A stretch of DNA of 43,010 bases from Rhodospirillales bacterium (GTDB taxonomy: Bacteria; Pseudomonadota; Alphaproteobacteria; Acetobacterales; Acetobacteraceae): NCBI GenBank assembly GCA_025351925.1, contig JANXVC010000086.1, positions 1 through 43,010 of the forward strand. Reading direction: 5' to 3'. Shown piece by piece: positions 1 through 9,351 of the stretch. Position 1 is the first letter of the stretch; each line of letters begins with the position of its first letter. Below the pieces are notes generated by a model. The model had not been told where the DNA came from. It worked only from the letters and a program-made list of their open reading frames with translations, and made no database searches. The position numbers were made by a program, and so were the translations under genes.

Positions 1-160
1 CTACCGCGGCGTTGTCGATGACGCGATTCACAATCATCTCGGCGGTGTCGTTCGGCACGGCGACCGGATCGGCGGCGACGGCGGCGATCTTCCAGGCCAA
101 CTGGTCCTCCCGCAGCAGCTTCGACTTCGACGGATGGACACGGACATCGTGCGACTGCAT
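1..160 (-). CDS. prpD: 2-methylcitrate dehydratase (MmgE/PrpD family), N-terminal part
   Basis: The 53 residues inside the window start MQSHDVRVHPSKSKLLREDQ and continue through LAWKIAAVAADPVAV to NRVIDNAAV, which matches the highly conserved N-terminus of PrpD proteins. PrpD dehydrates 2-methylcitrate in the cytoplasmic methylcitrate cycle that oxidises propionyl-CoA; some members are annotated as bifunctional with aconitate hydratase. The rest of the gene lies beyond the left edge, so catalytic residues cannot be checked. The ATG at 160 is preceded by a weak AGGGA. It is divergent from the next gene. Confidence 0.85.
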   Translation of the reverse strand, partial: MQSHDVRVHPSKSKLLREDQLAWKIAAVAADPVAVPNDTAEMIVNRVIDNAAV

Positions 161-397
161 TGGTGGTATCCCTGGACGTCTTGGAGGTGGATGGACAAGG
201 GTGGGGTGCGGTCATAGGATTGCTGGGCGCGCTCGGCAACTCACGACGGCAAACAGGGCCTGATCCGGCAGGCTGCCGGCGGGCTCGGCGGCGGGTGATA
301 TGGCTCTGCCGCGGTGCAGCACAGCGCCGCCTTCGGGTTGATCACAAGCCTGCACGGCATAATCTTACCGACTACCCTGTGTGCGCCAGGATCGGGC
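161..397. other. Intergenic region between prpD and the DUF983 gene
   Basis: No convincing coding region on either strand. It should carry the divergent promoters of prpD (minus) and the DUF983 gene (plus), but I could not pick a clear -35/-10 pair. A small hairpin, CCGGCA-N3-TGCCGG at about 265-279, is visible. If the DUF983 gene started at its internal ATG (518), the empty stretch would be about 357 bases. Confidence 0.4.
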
Positions 398-856
398 TTG
401 CACGCTTCACCCAGGCACGAGAGGCCTATCCTGCCCGACCAGACCCCCCCCGTTCGCTGGCAGCCGGACCGCACCCCGTCCTCGCCGCCCTGGCCTGTAC
501 CGCCGCTGTTCACCGCTATGGGACGCGGTGTGATGGGGCGCTGCCCGGCTTGTGGTCAGACCCATTGCTTCAACGGCTATCTGAGCGTGGTTCCGGCCTG
601 CGTTGCATGCGGCGCGCCGTTGGGTAACTTCCGGGCCGATGACGCGCCGCCATATTTCACGATTTTCATCGTGGGTCACATCATCGTGGGCCTGATGTTC
701 TGGGTGGATAGCGCCTATAAGCCGGACCTCTGGGTCCATGCTGCAATCTGGCTACCGTTTAGCCTGGTGCTGACGCTCGCATTGCTGCGGCCGGTCAAGG
801 GAGCGACGCTTGGGCTGATGCTGAAGCTTGGCATGGCGAAGTCGGACGACGAGTGA
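398..856 (+). CDS. DUF983 family membrane protein with zinc-ribbon-like cysteines
   Basis: The protein has two Cys-x2-Cys pairs (GRCPACGQTHCF and PACVACGAPLG), as in DUF983. A two-segment membrane region follows: FTIFIVGHIIVGLMFWV, then WVHAAIWLPFSLVLTLALL, ending in RPVKGATLG. The function is unknown. The start is uncertain: TTG at 398 has AGGA six bases upstream and gives 152 aa, GTG at 314 has no clear ribosome site, and ATG at 518 would cut a WQPDRTP...WPVPP segment that appears typical of alphaproteobacterial members. The stop overlaps the next gene by four bases (GTGA), so the two are probably co-translated. Confidence 0.75.
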   Translation: MHASPRHERPILPDQTPPVRWQPDRTPSSPPWPVPPLFTAMGRGVMGRCPACGQTHCFNGYLSVVPACVACGAPLGNFRADDAPPYFTIFIVGHIIVGLMFWVDSAYKPDLWVHAAIWLPFSLVLTLALLRPVKGATLGLMLKLGMAKSDDE

Positions 857-1377
857 CCAAGGGCCCTGGAGTGACCGAGGATCAGCCCTCTCCGCATCCC
901 AAAGGCCTTGATCGCGTGATCCTGGCTGGGGAGGCCCTGACGCGGCTCAATCCTTTGCTGGACGCCGACCGGGCGCAAGCGGTCGCCGACCTCGAATCCG
1001 ACAACCAGTTCGCACTATGCGGCACGGCTGGGCGGATGGCGGTGGCCGGGCCCTACGTGCTGCATTTGTCGGTGCAGGAGGGACGGCTGGTGTTCGATGT
1101 GCGGGATGCCGCCGACGCGCCCCTGCAGATGCTGGTGCTGGCGCTCGGCCCGTTCCGTGGTCTCATCAAGGACTACCAGCTTTTGGTTGACAGCCACATG
1201 CTGGCCGTCGAGGAGGGGCGAGAGCAGCGCATCCAGGCCATCGACATGGGTCGCCGCGGCTTGCACAACGAGGGTGCCGCGCTGCTGCGCGAGCGGCTGG
1301 AGAACAAGGCCAGCATCGACCATGAGACGGCGCGCCGGCTGTTCACACTGGTCTGCGTCCTGCACCAGAGAATCTAG
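853..1377 (+). CDS. UPF0262 family protein
   Basis: A 174-aa cytoplasmic protein with the pattern of UPF0262, a family largely confined to alphaproteobacteria. Visible features are RAQAVADLESDNQF near the N-terminus, GPYVLHLSVQEGRLVFDV in the middle, and LGPFRGLIKDYQLLVDSH before an arginine-rich C-terminal segment. No biochemical function is established. The GTG at 853 overlaps the DUF983 stop; a second in-frame GTG at 871 with AAGGG upstream is an equally reasonable start. It lies eight bases before mtnA, so the three genes are probably one operon. Confidence 0.8.
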   Translation: MTKGPGVTEDQPSPHPKGLDRVILAGEALTRLNPLLDADRAQAVADLESDNQFALCGTAGRMAVAGPYVLHLSVQEGRLVFDVRDAADAPLQMLVLALGPFRGLIKDYQLLVDSHMLAVEEGREQRIQAIDMGRRGLHNEGAALLRERLENKASIDHETARRLFTLVCVLHQRI

Positions 1378-1385
1378 GATTCGTC

Positions 1386-2504
<1,119 letters not shown>

Positions 2505-2584
2505 GGTCCAGGTTTCTCAGCACGGCCTCAACCACCGACCATCGCGGATTGAGATTGTTGCGAGATCATGTCATATTTTTGCGC

Positions 2585-3385
2585 ATGGTGCCACGCGGCC
2601 TGCTGCTTTTGCTTGTGCTGAGCGCCTGCGCGACCCGGCCTGCGCCGCCGTCTGCCGCTGTTGCACAACCCGCGATCGCGTTGGATCAACACGTGGCCGA
2701 GTTCGCGAAACGCCCGTTCGAGCCGTTCTCCCGCACCAACACGGTCGGCATCGCACTGCGGGAATGGCGTGGGTTCGGCAGCCTGGTGGACGACGATCCG
2801 CCGGATAGCCACCCGGTGCCACGCAGCCTGCGTCCCGACAAGCAGCCCGGCCTGTGGCAGCGCGTCGGCGAGTACTGGTGGCTCGGCCAGGACGCCGGGT
2901 CGCGGGAAAGCGAATGGACGAGCAAATATGACGAGTTCGGACAGCTCTATCAGGGGGACGCGCCCGCTTGGTCGGCAGCCTTCGTCTCGTATGTCATGCG
3001 CATGGCCGGGGCCGGAACGCGGTTCCCCTATTCGCCCCTGCATGCCGACTACATCAACGCCGCCGTGCAGGGCACGGGCGTGCTGCGTGCGGAGCGGCCC
3101 GAGGCCTATGCGCCGCAGCCCGGCGACCTGATCTGCGTCAGCCGTGGCCGTGCGCGAAGCATGCGGTTTGAGGACCTGTTGGGCGCGCGGTTTTTTGGAC
3201 ATTGCGACTTGGTGACGGCTGCGCAACCGGGTCAGCTCACGACCGTGGGCGGCAACGTGGGCGGCGGCGTCACGATGAAGCACGTGCCGACGACCATCGC
3301 CGGAATGCTGGCAGACACGGAGGGGCGCGTGGTCGATGCACGCTATGACTGGTTCGTCGTGCTCCGCGTACTGTACAACGAGTAG
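2585..3385 (+). CDS. DUF2272 domain lipoprotein
   Basis: The 266-aa product begins MVPRGLLLLLVLSACATRP, a lipoprotein signal with lipobox LSAC, so it is probably anchored in the outer or inner membrane facing the periplasm. The body carries the DUF2272 pattern: AWSAAFVSYVMRMAG, then FPYSPLHADYI, PQPGDLICVSRG, GHCDLVT and the GGNVGGGVTMK loop. The order (small-residue helix, PGDL strand, H-x-D strand) recalls NlpC/CHAP-like hydrolases, but a catalytic Cys is not evident and the function is unknown. ATG 2585 is chosen over an upstream in-frame start at 2549 because it opens the signal peptide. Confidence 0.85.
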   Translation: MVPRGLLLLLVLSACATRPAPPSAAVAQPAIALDQHVAEFAKRPFEPFSRTNTVGIALREWRGFGSLVDDDPPDSHPVPRSLRPDKQPGLWQRVGEYWWLGQDAGSRESEWTSKYDEFGQLYQGDAPAWSAAFVSYVMRMAGAGTRFPYSPLHADYINAAVQGTGVLRAERPEAYAPQPGDLICVSRGRARSMRFEDLLGARFFGHCDLVTAAQPGQLTTVGGNVGGGVTMKHVPTTIAGMLADTEGRVVDARYDWFVVLRVLYNE

Positions 3386-3389
3386 GCTT

Positions 3390-3800
3390 TTAACGCTGGC
3401 GCCAGGGCAGCGCCTCGGCTTTCCAGCCGGCGACGGCGCCACGATGGCCGTCCTGGTTCGGCGGCCCCTCGAAACCGTCGGTAATGTTGTAGGCGTGCGG
3501 AAAGCCGGCGGATTGCGCCGCCTGTGCCGCCGCCAGACTGCGGACGCCGCTCCGGCACAGGAAATACAGCTTGTGGGACGGTGTCAGACCAGCCTGCACC
3601 ATCTGGTCGATAAAACCCGTATTCACCTGCATCGACGGAAACAGCTGCCACGGGATCAGCACGGGCTGCTTGTCGGCCGCCGTCAGATCTGGCAGGCCGA
3701 CATAGGCCCACTCGGCATCCGTGCGCACATCGACGATCTGGGCCTCCGCATCGGTCCGGAGCGCATCCCAAACCTGCGTTGGGCTGACGTTCTCGATCAT
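3390..3800 (-). CDS. Rhodanese-like domain protein
   Basis: A single-domain 136-aa rhodanese. It shows IVDVRTDAEWAYVGLPDL at the N-terminal side and the active-site loop FLCRSGVRS, with the sulfur-carrying Cys at about residue 82 in a six-residue CRSGVR loop, followed by the characteristic AYNITDGFEGP. Such proteins transfer sulfane sulfur; the acceptor cannot be inferred here. AGGAGG stands before ATG 3800. It is convergent with the DUF2272 gene, with only four bases between the stops. Confidence 0.9.
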   Translation of the reverse strand: MIENVSPTQVWDALRTDAEAQIVDVRTDAEWAYVGLPDLTAADKQPVLIPWQLFPSMQVNTGFIDQMVQAGLTPSHKLYFLCRSGVRSLAAAQAAQSAGFPHAYNITDGFEGPPNQDGHRGAVAGWKAEALPWRQR

Positions 3801-3839
3801 GCTACGTTCCTCCTCAAGCTGCTTTGAAGGTGCTCCAGC

Positions 3840-3935
3840 ATGGCCGAAAGCGCAAATCCTGCTGCGTCGCCAGCCCGCGGTCCGGTTGGCGACCTGATGG
3901 AGATGATCGGCAACAACCGACGCCGTCTTAGATGA
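3840..3935 (+). CDS. Possible 31-residue small protein
   Basis: An ATG preceded by GAAGG at about eight bases opens a 31-codon frame whose product starts MAESANPAASPARGPVGD and ends in a basic NNRRRLR. It fills most of the gap between the divergently transcribed rhodanese gene and the 3' end of the glycosyltransferase gene. I do not recognise it, there is no membrane segment, and a frame this short could occur by chance. The ribosome site is the main argument for it. Confidence 0.25.
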   Translation: MAESANPAASPARGPVGDLMEMIGNNRRRLR

Positions 3936-3943
3936 GCTGACCG

Positions 3944-5164
3944 CTAGCCCGGCACCAAATCGTCAATTAGCCGCGTGTAGCCGAGCAGGTGGTCCTCCAT
4001 CCGCAAATGCTTGGTGGCGTACGCCCGGGCGCCAAGACGCAGGCTGGCTGCGCGATCAGTGTCTTCGAGCATTTCTTGAATGCGCATCGACAGGGCGGTG
4101 GGGTCGAGGAACGGGGTGAGCAGGCCAGTCTGGCCGTGCCGCACGAATTCCTGCACCGGTGCGGTGTCACTGGCCACGATGGCGCAGCCGACGGCGAGCG
4201 CCTCACGCAGCGACCACGACGCGACGAACGGATAGGTGAGATAGACGTGCGCGTCCGACCGCTGCAACAGGCGGAGATAGTCGGCATAGTCCATTCGACC
4301 GCAGAAATGGACGCGGTCCAGATCGAGCGACGGCCCGACCTCACGCAGCATGTGCTCCCGCCAAGTGCTTTCTTTCAGGCGTGCGCCGTAGCTGACGCCG
4401 TCGCTGCCGACCAGCGCCACCCTCACGTCCGGCCGGGCGCGCAACAGTGACGGCAATGCGCGCATTATAATGTGGAAGCCGCGATACGGCTCGAGGTCGC
4501 GTGCGACGTAGGTGACGAGCTTTTCGCCGGGCTGCACGGTCAATGGGCCGTGCTGGAAGATTTGGTCCATCGCGTCGGGAGCGGGACGGCAGATGTCGAG
4601 GTTCACGCCCTCCGGCAGGATGGAAATGCGTTCGCGCGCCCAGCCAGGATAGGTCGAGCGTTGAAAATGCGTGGGGGTTATGCCTTGGCCGGGATTGTCG
4701 AGCGCCAGCATATTCACCGCGTTCTTGGCCCGAACACGGGACAGAGCGTCCGGCACCGTCTGAAACTCAGGATCAAAGTTAACGTCGAACCCTTTGAGAT
4801 TGTAATAGAATTCGTAATATCCGAGATTTGGAGCGTCGGGCCAGATGTCCCCGAGGTTCAGCATCTCACCCCAGCCTTGATGACCGATGATAATGTCAGG
4901 CTGAAAGCCAAGGGTTTTAAGGTTTGACGCCACTTGCCCAACGCTTTGGGCTCGTGACATAGCCTGATCGAACTCCTGCGCATCGCGGTGAGTGGACGGG
5001 TTGAGTTCGCTGGGCCCGCGATACGTTGCCTTGCGCACCCCGGAGATGAAGTTGGCGTTTTCCTGGGTAATGAAAATCAGTTCATGCTCGCCCGAGGCTG
5101 CCAAATGCCGCAGGATATGCAGGAACTGGCCGGGAAAGTTTTGATGGACAAATAGGAACCGCAA
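3944..5164 (-). CDS. Glycosyltransferase, GT4 (GT-B) family
   Basis: A 406-aa GT-B enzyme. The N-terminal Rossmann half starts MRFLFVHQNFPGQFLHI and includes DIIIGHQGWGE. The C-terminal half carries YVARDLEPYRGFHIIMRAL, VALVGSDGVSYG and a donor-binding region SLREALAVGCAIVASDTA followed by PVQEFV, with the two glutamates of the E-x7-E-like motif. It would transfer a nucleotide-activated sugar to an unknown acceptor on the cytoplasmic face. The start lies 15 bases after the stop of the ChW-like gene, so it is probably the last gene of the T1SS/glycosyltransferase operon. Confidence 0.9.
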   Translation of the reverse strand: MRFLFVHQNFPGQFLHILRHLAASGEHELIFITQENANFISGVRKATYRGPSELNPSTHRDAQEFDQAMSRAQSVGQVASNLKTLGFQPDIIIGHQGWGEMLNLGDIWPDAPNLGYYEFYYNLKGFDVNFDPEFQTVPDALSRVRAKNAVNMLALDNPGQGITPTHFQRSTYPGWARERISILPEGVNLDICRPAPDAMDQIFQHGPLTVQPGEKLVTYVARDLEPYRGFHIIMRALPSLLRARPDVRVALVGSDGVSYGARLKESTWREHMLREVGPSLDLDRVHFCGRMDYADYLRLLQRSDAHVYLTYPFVASWSLREALAVGCAIVASDTAPVQEFVRHGQTGLLTPFLDPTALSMRIQEMLEDTDRAASLRLGARAYATKHLRMEDHLLGYTRLIDDLVPG

Positions 5165-5179
5165 GGCAGGAACTAGGCG

Positions 5180-6283
5180 TTAGCGGCGGCGGGTTGTGGC
5201 CGGGGTCCTTTTGGCCGCAGGCTTCGGCGTGGTCGCTGGAGCGGGCGGCGTCGCGACCGGCGCAGTTTTCCGGCCCGGCTTTGCAGCGGCCTTCTTGGGA
5301 GCCGGTTCCTGCGCGAGCGGCGACACGTCCTGCTGCGTGCGCTTTGTTGGGGTGGCCGCGGGCGCAGTGTTTCGGGCTCGGCCACTTGCGCGGGGCTTCA
5401 CAGCTGAAGCGGGCGTGCCGGCCATCTCCTGATCGTCCGACGCTGCGTCACGCGGGCGCAGCATGACCTTAAACGCCTCGAGCGGTGACAGGCTAGGCGC
5501 CTCACAAACCTCCCCGTCCGATATCGGGCCGACCTCCGTTCCGTCCACAAAGGCAGCCGAGATCGAGAGCGTATGCGTATCGGCCGCCGCACCACGCAGC
5601 CGGACCCGCAGGCCAAGTATCGGCAGCGACATGCCGCGGCTGCCGCAGAACTGCCCACCCTCGGACCAAGGCGATTGCCAGTTGCGGCCCAGCACAGCCT
5701 GATATTCGATATCGGACGTGGCGACGTCGTCACCAGGCATCAAGCCGAAACCTTCAATCCAGCGCTTGCTGCCGCGGTCACCCATCCACTCGCCGAGCAG
5801 GCCGCCCACGTCCCCGCGCCCGTAGATGTGCGCCGCGACCTCGATATGCCTGCCCGGGACAGACGCCTCCGCCATGCTGGAAGGCGCGGGTTCGTCGGCA
5901 ATTTGGGGCAGTGCTCCAGCCGGGGTCTCAGCGGCGGCTTCGGTCAGGCGGATCACCTGTAGTTTTGGAGCGTCGCGCGCGCCGTCCAGGTCCTGATACA
6001 CCGTCACCAGGACCTGGGCAGGGCCGCCGGTCACACGGACCAAAGCCGCCCCGTCATCACCGCTCAGCCAGCCGCCAGCGTTGAAGCCGCTAATGCTGAC
6101 GGTCCCCTCGAGCCCGGCCGGCGCTGGCGGCATCGAGAGGCGGACGCCTGGCAGGCCGGTCGCCGCGTCGGGCGATGGCGCACCGGGGCTGTTGAATACG
6201 CAGAATAGTCCAGCGTCCAGGAGCATCAGATGCGCGGACACTTTCAGTTCGGTAATCGTCTTGGACGCAGCGGTGCTGGACAT
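5180..6283 (-). CDS. Protein with clostridial hydrophobic W (ChW)-like repeats and a basic Ala/Pro/Lys tail
   Basis: A 367-aa protein. Residues about 146-182 (AHIYGRGDVGGLLGEW...GSKRWIEGFGL) and 191-229 (EYQAVLGRNWQSPWSEGGQF, then GSRG...LPILGLRVRL) fit the ChW pattern of an aromatic/Gly core, G-x-x-G-T/S-x-G and a closing hydrophobic-E/G-A/G strand. A third, weaker copy spans about 236-277 (FVDGTEVGPISDGEVC ... LEAFKVML). The last 80 residues are a histone-H1-like stretch with KKAAAKPGRK and TPKPAAKR motifs ending in RRR. There is no Sec signal peptide. ChW repeats are usually surface or glycan-associated modules, so a role with the flanking glycosyltransferases is likely but unproven. Confidence 0.6.
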   Translation of the reverse strand: MSSTAASKTITELKVSAHLMLLDAGLFCVFNSPGAPSPDAATGLPGVRLSMPPAPAGLEGTVSISGFNAGGWLSGDDGAALVRVTGGPAQVLVTVYQDLDGARDAPKLQVIRLTEAAAETPAGALPQIADEPAPSSMAEASVPGRHIEVAAHIYGRGDVGGLLGEWMGDRGSKRWIEGFGLMPGDDVATSDIEYQAVLGRNWQSPWSEGGQFCGSRGMSLPILGLRVRLRGAAADTHTLSISAAFVDGTEVGPISDGEVCEAPSLSPLEAFKVMLRPRDAASDDQEMAGTPASAVKPRASGRARNTAPAATPTKRTQQDVSPLAQEPAPKKAAAKPGRKTAPVATPPAPATTPKPAAKRTPATTRRR

Positions 6284-6333
6284 CGATCTCTCTCGTGCTC
6301 ATAGCCGGTCGGCAGAATGCGGAGTCGCGGGTC

Positions 6334-9324
6334 CTAGAGACATTGCGACGGCGCAAACGCCGGTGCAAGCCGTGCCATTGCGGATCGGGGTTGGAATAGC
6401 GGATGCAATGAAGCGTGCTGCAACGTGAGCAGAGCGTCGTTTACCGATCGGGCCTGCATACCTAGCGGCAGCAGCCAGCCACGTCCGGTGCGGCGTATCC
6501 GCTCTGCCTGCGCGCCAAGGTCAAACGCTGCCGCCGCCAAACCGGCCTCCCAGGCGCGACTCAGCGCGAAACACCAGGTCTCCGGCCATACAGAAGGCAG
6601 GAATGCGAGGTCCGCCGCCTGCGCCTGGATTAAAGCAACGGCGTCCGCCTCGGCGTACTCACCGGTGATGAACACCGGGCCGGCGTCCATCAGCCGGGTG
6701 TCATCGGCGGTGTAGCCCACGACGATGAACTCGATCGCCAGCGACCGCGCCCGGGCATCCCGTGCGCAGGCGAGCAGGATCTCATAGCCTTTTTCCACCC
6801 CGATCGCCCCGACGACGCAGACACGGCGCGTGACGCCTGACGGCATGGGTGCGAGGGGCGCCGGGGCAGAGTCGTCCTCCCAGGGCCGTACCAATGGCGC
6901 GATATTGGGAAAGTGCCGTCGAATGCGTGTTGCGGCGTCCGCAGACGGCGCGATGACCTGACGCGCCGAAGCCATATCGACGAGTGAGCGCGCCCGCAGT
7001 GCCGGCACTGCGATGTCTTCAAGCAGGTTGCTGCCGAGATCGGCGACGCAGGCCTCGCAACCCGCGGTATCCGGCTCGCCGCAATAGCGCCGGCCGGTGC
7101 TGACCAAGGCGATACGTTGGCAGAACCAGGCATAGTCGTGCACAAAGAGGTCCATCGGCAGCCGCAGCGTACGAGCCAGCCCGAGGATCGCGTGGTCATG
7201 ACCCAGCAGATGGTGCAATTCCATATGCCGGGGCCGGTCGGCCCTGAGTAGCCGGGCGACCTCCGGCAGCTCACGCGGCACGGCATAGGTTAGATTGGGA
7301 TATGTGGCGTCGTCGGCCTCAACGCGGCAGGTGCCCTGTTTCGAAGCACCCGGCCGCAGCACTATCGAGCGGAGACCGGCCGATGCGAGCGCTGTGGCTC
7401 GCTGTTTTACCACCTGGTCAACGCCGCCTCCGCCGCCATGGGTCACCAAGATCGCAGCGCCGGCGACAGACCGTCCGGCCGCCCAACGCAGCGCGTCGAT
7501 GCGCCTTCGTGCCGGTGCCAAAGGATCAGCCGCGATATGGGCCGCGACCAGCGCGTCGTATCCGGGATGCAGGCGGTTCAAAACGACTAGGTTGCGTCGC
7601 ATCAGATGGGTGCGGGCGGGTCCGAACGATTGACCGCCGACATGCGCCACGAACACGCCAGGAGCCGCCACACTGCGCCAGCCAAGATGTCGCGCGCGCA
7701 GGCAAAGGTCGTTCTCCTCGCCATAGCCCTGGGCAAAGCAGTCCTCGCGGAATAATCCGACTTCGTCCAGACAATCCCGTCGCAGATAGAGACAGAACCC
7801 GACGCCGGTGGGGATATCGACGACTGCATCGGCGTTGGCCCGCTGGGCCAGTTTGTCCGTCGTGACGCTCGCCGCCAGGTCTGGGACGGGATTGCCGCCA
7901 ATGATATCCGGGTAGCTCACGACGGTGCCGTCGTTCGTCAGCGGCGTGACGGTGCCGATGTCGGGTGCGGAGTATGCGGCCGCGCACAGCCGATCGAGCC
8001 AGCCCGGCGGCACCAGAGTGTCGCTGTTGAGCAGCACGGCATCCCGAGGCGCGCAGGCCCGCAATCCAGCGTTGGCCGTGGCAGGAAAACCAAGGTTCTC
8101 CGGTTGGCGGATCAGGCGAATGCGCTTTTGCCGCGCGAGCGCCTCCAATGCGGCTACGAGGTCAGGCTCCGGTGAGGCGTCCTCGACAACCCAAACGCGG
8201 GTGCCGCGCGGGATTGCGGCCAGCACGGAGTGCAGGCACGCCAGGGTCTGCGACCGGCCACGGTAGGCGGGGATCACCACGTCAACCGGGCTTGGGCGCG
8301 TGACGGGCCCGCCCCTCTGCGGCATGACGACGTCGGCCAGGATGGAGGCGTGCGTCGGCGCTGCTCCTAGGTGCTGCACGGCTCGGGCAAGGGTGGCGGC
8401 GGTACGCCGTTCCATGGCCGGGTCGATCGGACTGCCGGAAAGATGCCGGCCAGCCGGATCCCGGACCGATACTGCAGCATCCTGCCCGATAGCGATGGAT
8501 GCCACGGCAAAGCGGCGGGGGCGAGCCAGCGGCCGATCGAGCGATATGTCATCGGCGGGCTCGGTCGCTGTGATGGCCTGGCCTTGGATGGTGAGGACCG
8601 GATCACGCGCTGGGTCGGCAGGGTGCCAGGCCCAACCTGCCAAGCCATCGTCCTTCGTCTCGACGACGCCCTCAACCGCTATGATCTTGGCAATGTTGAG
8701 CGGACTGCCCAGACATGGCGCGCCGTTGCATTCAACATTCAGCAGACGGGCTTTGCGCCACCCTGCGGGTAGCTGGCCCTTATCGCCGGACCACACGGGT
8801 TCAACAGCTATGCCATCCAGCCAAAGCCGAACATTGCGAGACGCGCCCACATGCACTCTGCCGTCGCCGTCCAGCCCGCACCATCCAGAGACACCGGCGT
8901 CCGCCGTGACGGCCGAGGCAAGCGCTCGAAGGGTTGGGGTTGGCACGCTCGCCTGCAGCGCCGCTGCGGTGGCCAGAACAGCGCGATCGGTGTCGCCTAG
9001 CATGCGACGGCACGCGGCAAGACCAGCCCACGCCTCAGACAGTGAATGCTGGTCGCCAACTCTTTGGAACAACTCCGCCGCTTCGGCCAGGCTGCCCGCC
9101 TGCATCAATGCGCTGGCGAGCGCAAACGCGACGGTCGCATCTTTCGGCAGCAAACGGCGGGCGCGGTGCAGCCAGCGCAGTGCCTCGTCTGCATCGCCTA
9201 CCGCCGCTGCATCCCTGCTGTGACGCCAGGCAGACTGCGCCAGGGCCTGCCACTGCTGATCATAGGTTTGCCGGCGGCGCGCCTCCGCACGGGCCTGGAT
9301 GTCCGAGAGCAGGGCGTTGCTCAC
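6334..9324 (-). CDS. Large glycosyltransferase: TPR region, GT2 domain, GT4 domain
   Basis: A 996-aa multidomain enzyme. Residues about 20-130 form TPR-like helices (AVGDADEALRWLHRARRLLP, QAGSLAEAAELFQRVGD). A GT2 domain begins near 345 (VDVVIPAYRGRSQTLACLHS), with the metal-binding LNSDT near 433 and a base region FAQGYGEENDLCLRARHLGW near 530. A GT-B/GT4 domain begins near 628 (ILVTHGGGGGVDQVVKQRA) and carries VCVVGAIGVEKGYEIL and the donor site SRAWEAGLAAAAFDLGA. It probably adds two sugars sequentially to a glycan or protein. The start is a GTG with GGCGGG upstream, inside a hairpin (separate entry). Confidence 0.88.
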   Translation of the reverse strand: MSNALLSDIQARAEARRRQTYDQQWQALAQSAWRHSRDAAAVGDADEALRWLHRARRLLPKDATVAFALASALMQAGSLAEAAELFQRVGDQHSLSEAWAGLAACRRMLGDTDRAVLATAAALQASVPTPTLRALASAVTADAGVSGWCGLDGDGRVHVGASRNVRLWLDGIAVEPVWSGDKGQLPAGWRKARLLNVECNGAPCLGSPLNIAKIIAVEGVVETKDDGLAGWAWHPADPARDPVLTIQGQAITATEPADDISLDRPLARPRRFAVASIAIGQDAAVSVRDPAGRHLSGSPIDPAMERRTAATLARAVQHLGAAPTHASILADVVMPQRGGPVTRPSPVDVVIPAYRGRSQTLACLHSVLAAIPRGTRVWVVEDASPEPDLVAALEALARQKRIRLIRQPENLGFPATANAGLRACAPRDAVLLNSDTLVPPGWLDRLCAAAYSAPDIGTVTPLTNDGTVVSYPDIIGGNPVPDLAASVTTDKLAQRANADAVVDIPTGVGFCLYLRRDCLDEVGLFREDCFAQGYGEENDLCLRARHLGWRSVAAPGVFVAHVGGQSFGPARTHLMRRNLVVLNRLHPGYDALVAAHIAADPLAPARRRIDALRWAAGRSVAGAAILVTHGGGGGVDQVVKQRATALASAGLRSIVLRPGASKQGTCRVEADDATYPNLTYAVPRELPEVARLLRADRPRHMELHHLLGHDHAILGLARTLRLPMDLFVHDYAWFCQRIALVSTGRRYCGEPDTAGCEACVADLGSNLLEDIAVPALRARSLVDMASARQVIAPSADAATRIRRHFPNIAPLVRPWEDDSAPAPLAPMPSGVTRRVCVVGAIGVEKGYEILLACARDARARSLAIEFIVVGYTADDTRLMDAGPVFITGEYAEADAVALIQAQAADLAFLPSVWPETWCFALSRAWEAGLAAAAFDLGAQAERIRRTGRGWLLPLGMQARSVNDALLTLQHASLHPLFQPRSAMARLAPAFAPSQCL

Positions 9325-9341
9325 GATCCCGCCAGATCGTG
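9322..9341 (-). promoter_or_regulatory. Hairpin containing the GTG start of the glycosyltransferase
   Basis: On the minus strand CACGATC and GATCGTG form a perfect 7-bp inverted repeat around a 6-base loop. The 3' arm contains the GTG start codon, and the likely Shine-Dalgarno GGCGGG overlaps the loop. It could limit translation initiation relative to the upstream Sel1 gene. This is seen in the sequence only; the effect is inferred. Confidence 0.4.
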
Positions 9342-9351
9342 CAGAAGCGGC

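Noticed and set aside
12-263. Open frame of 83 codons on the plus strand
   Set aside because: Its left part is antisense to the clear prpD coding sequence and its composition is not protein-like.
2528-3442. Long minus-strand open frame (304 codons) opposite the DUF2272 gene
   Set aside because: It is antisense to a clear lipoprotein gene with family motifs; long shadow frames are expected in high-GC DNA.
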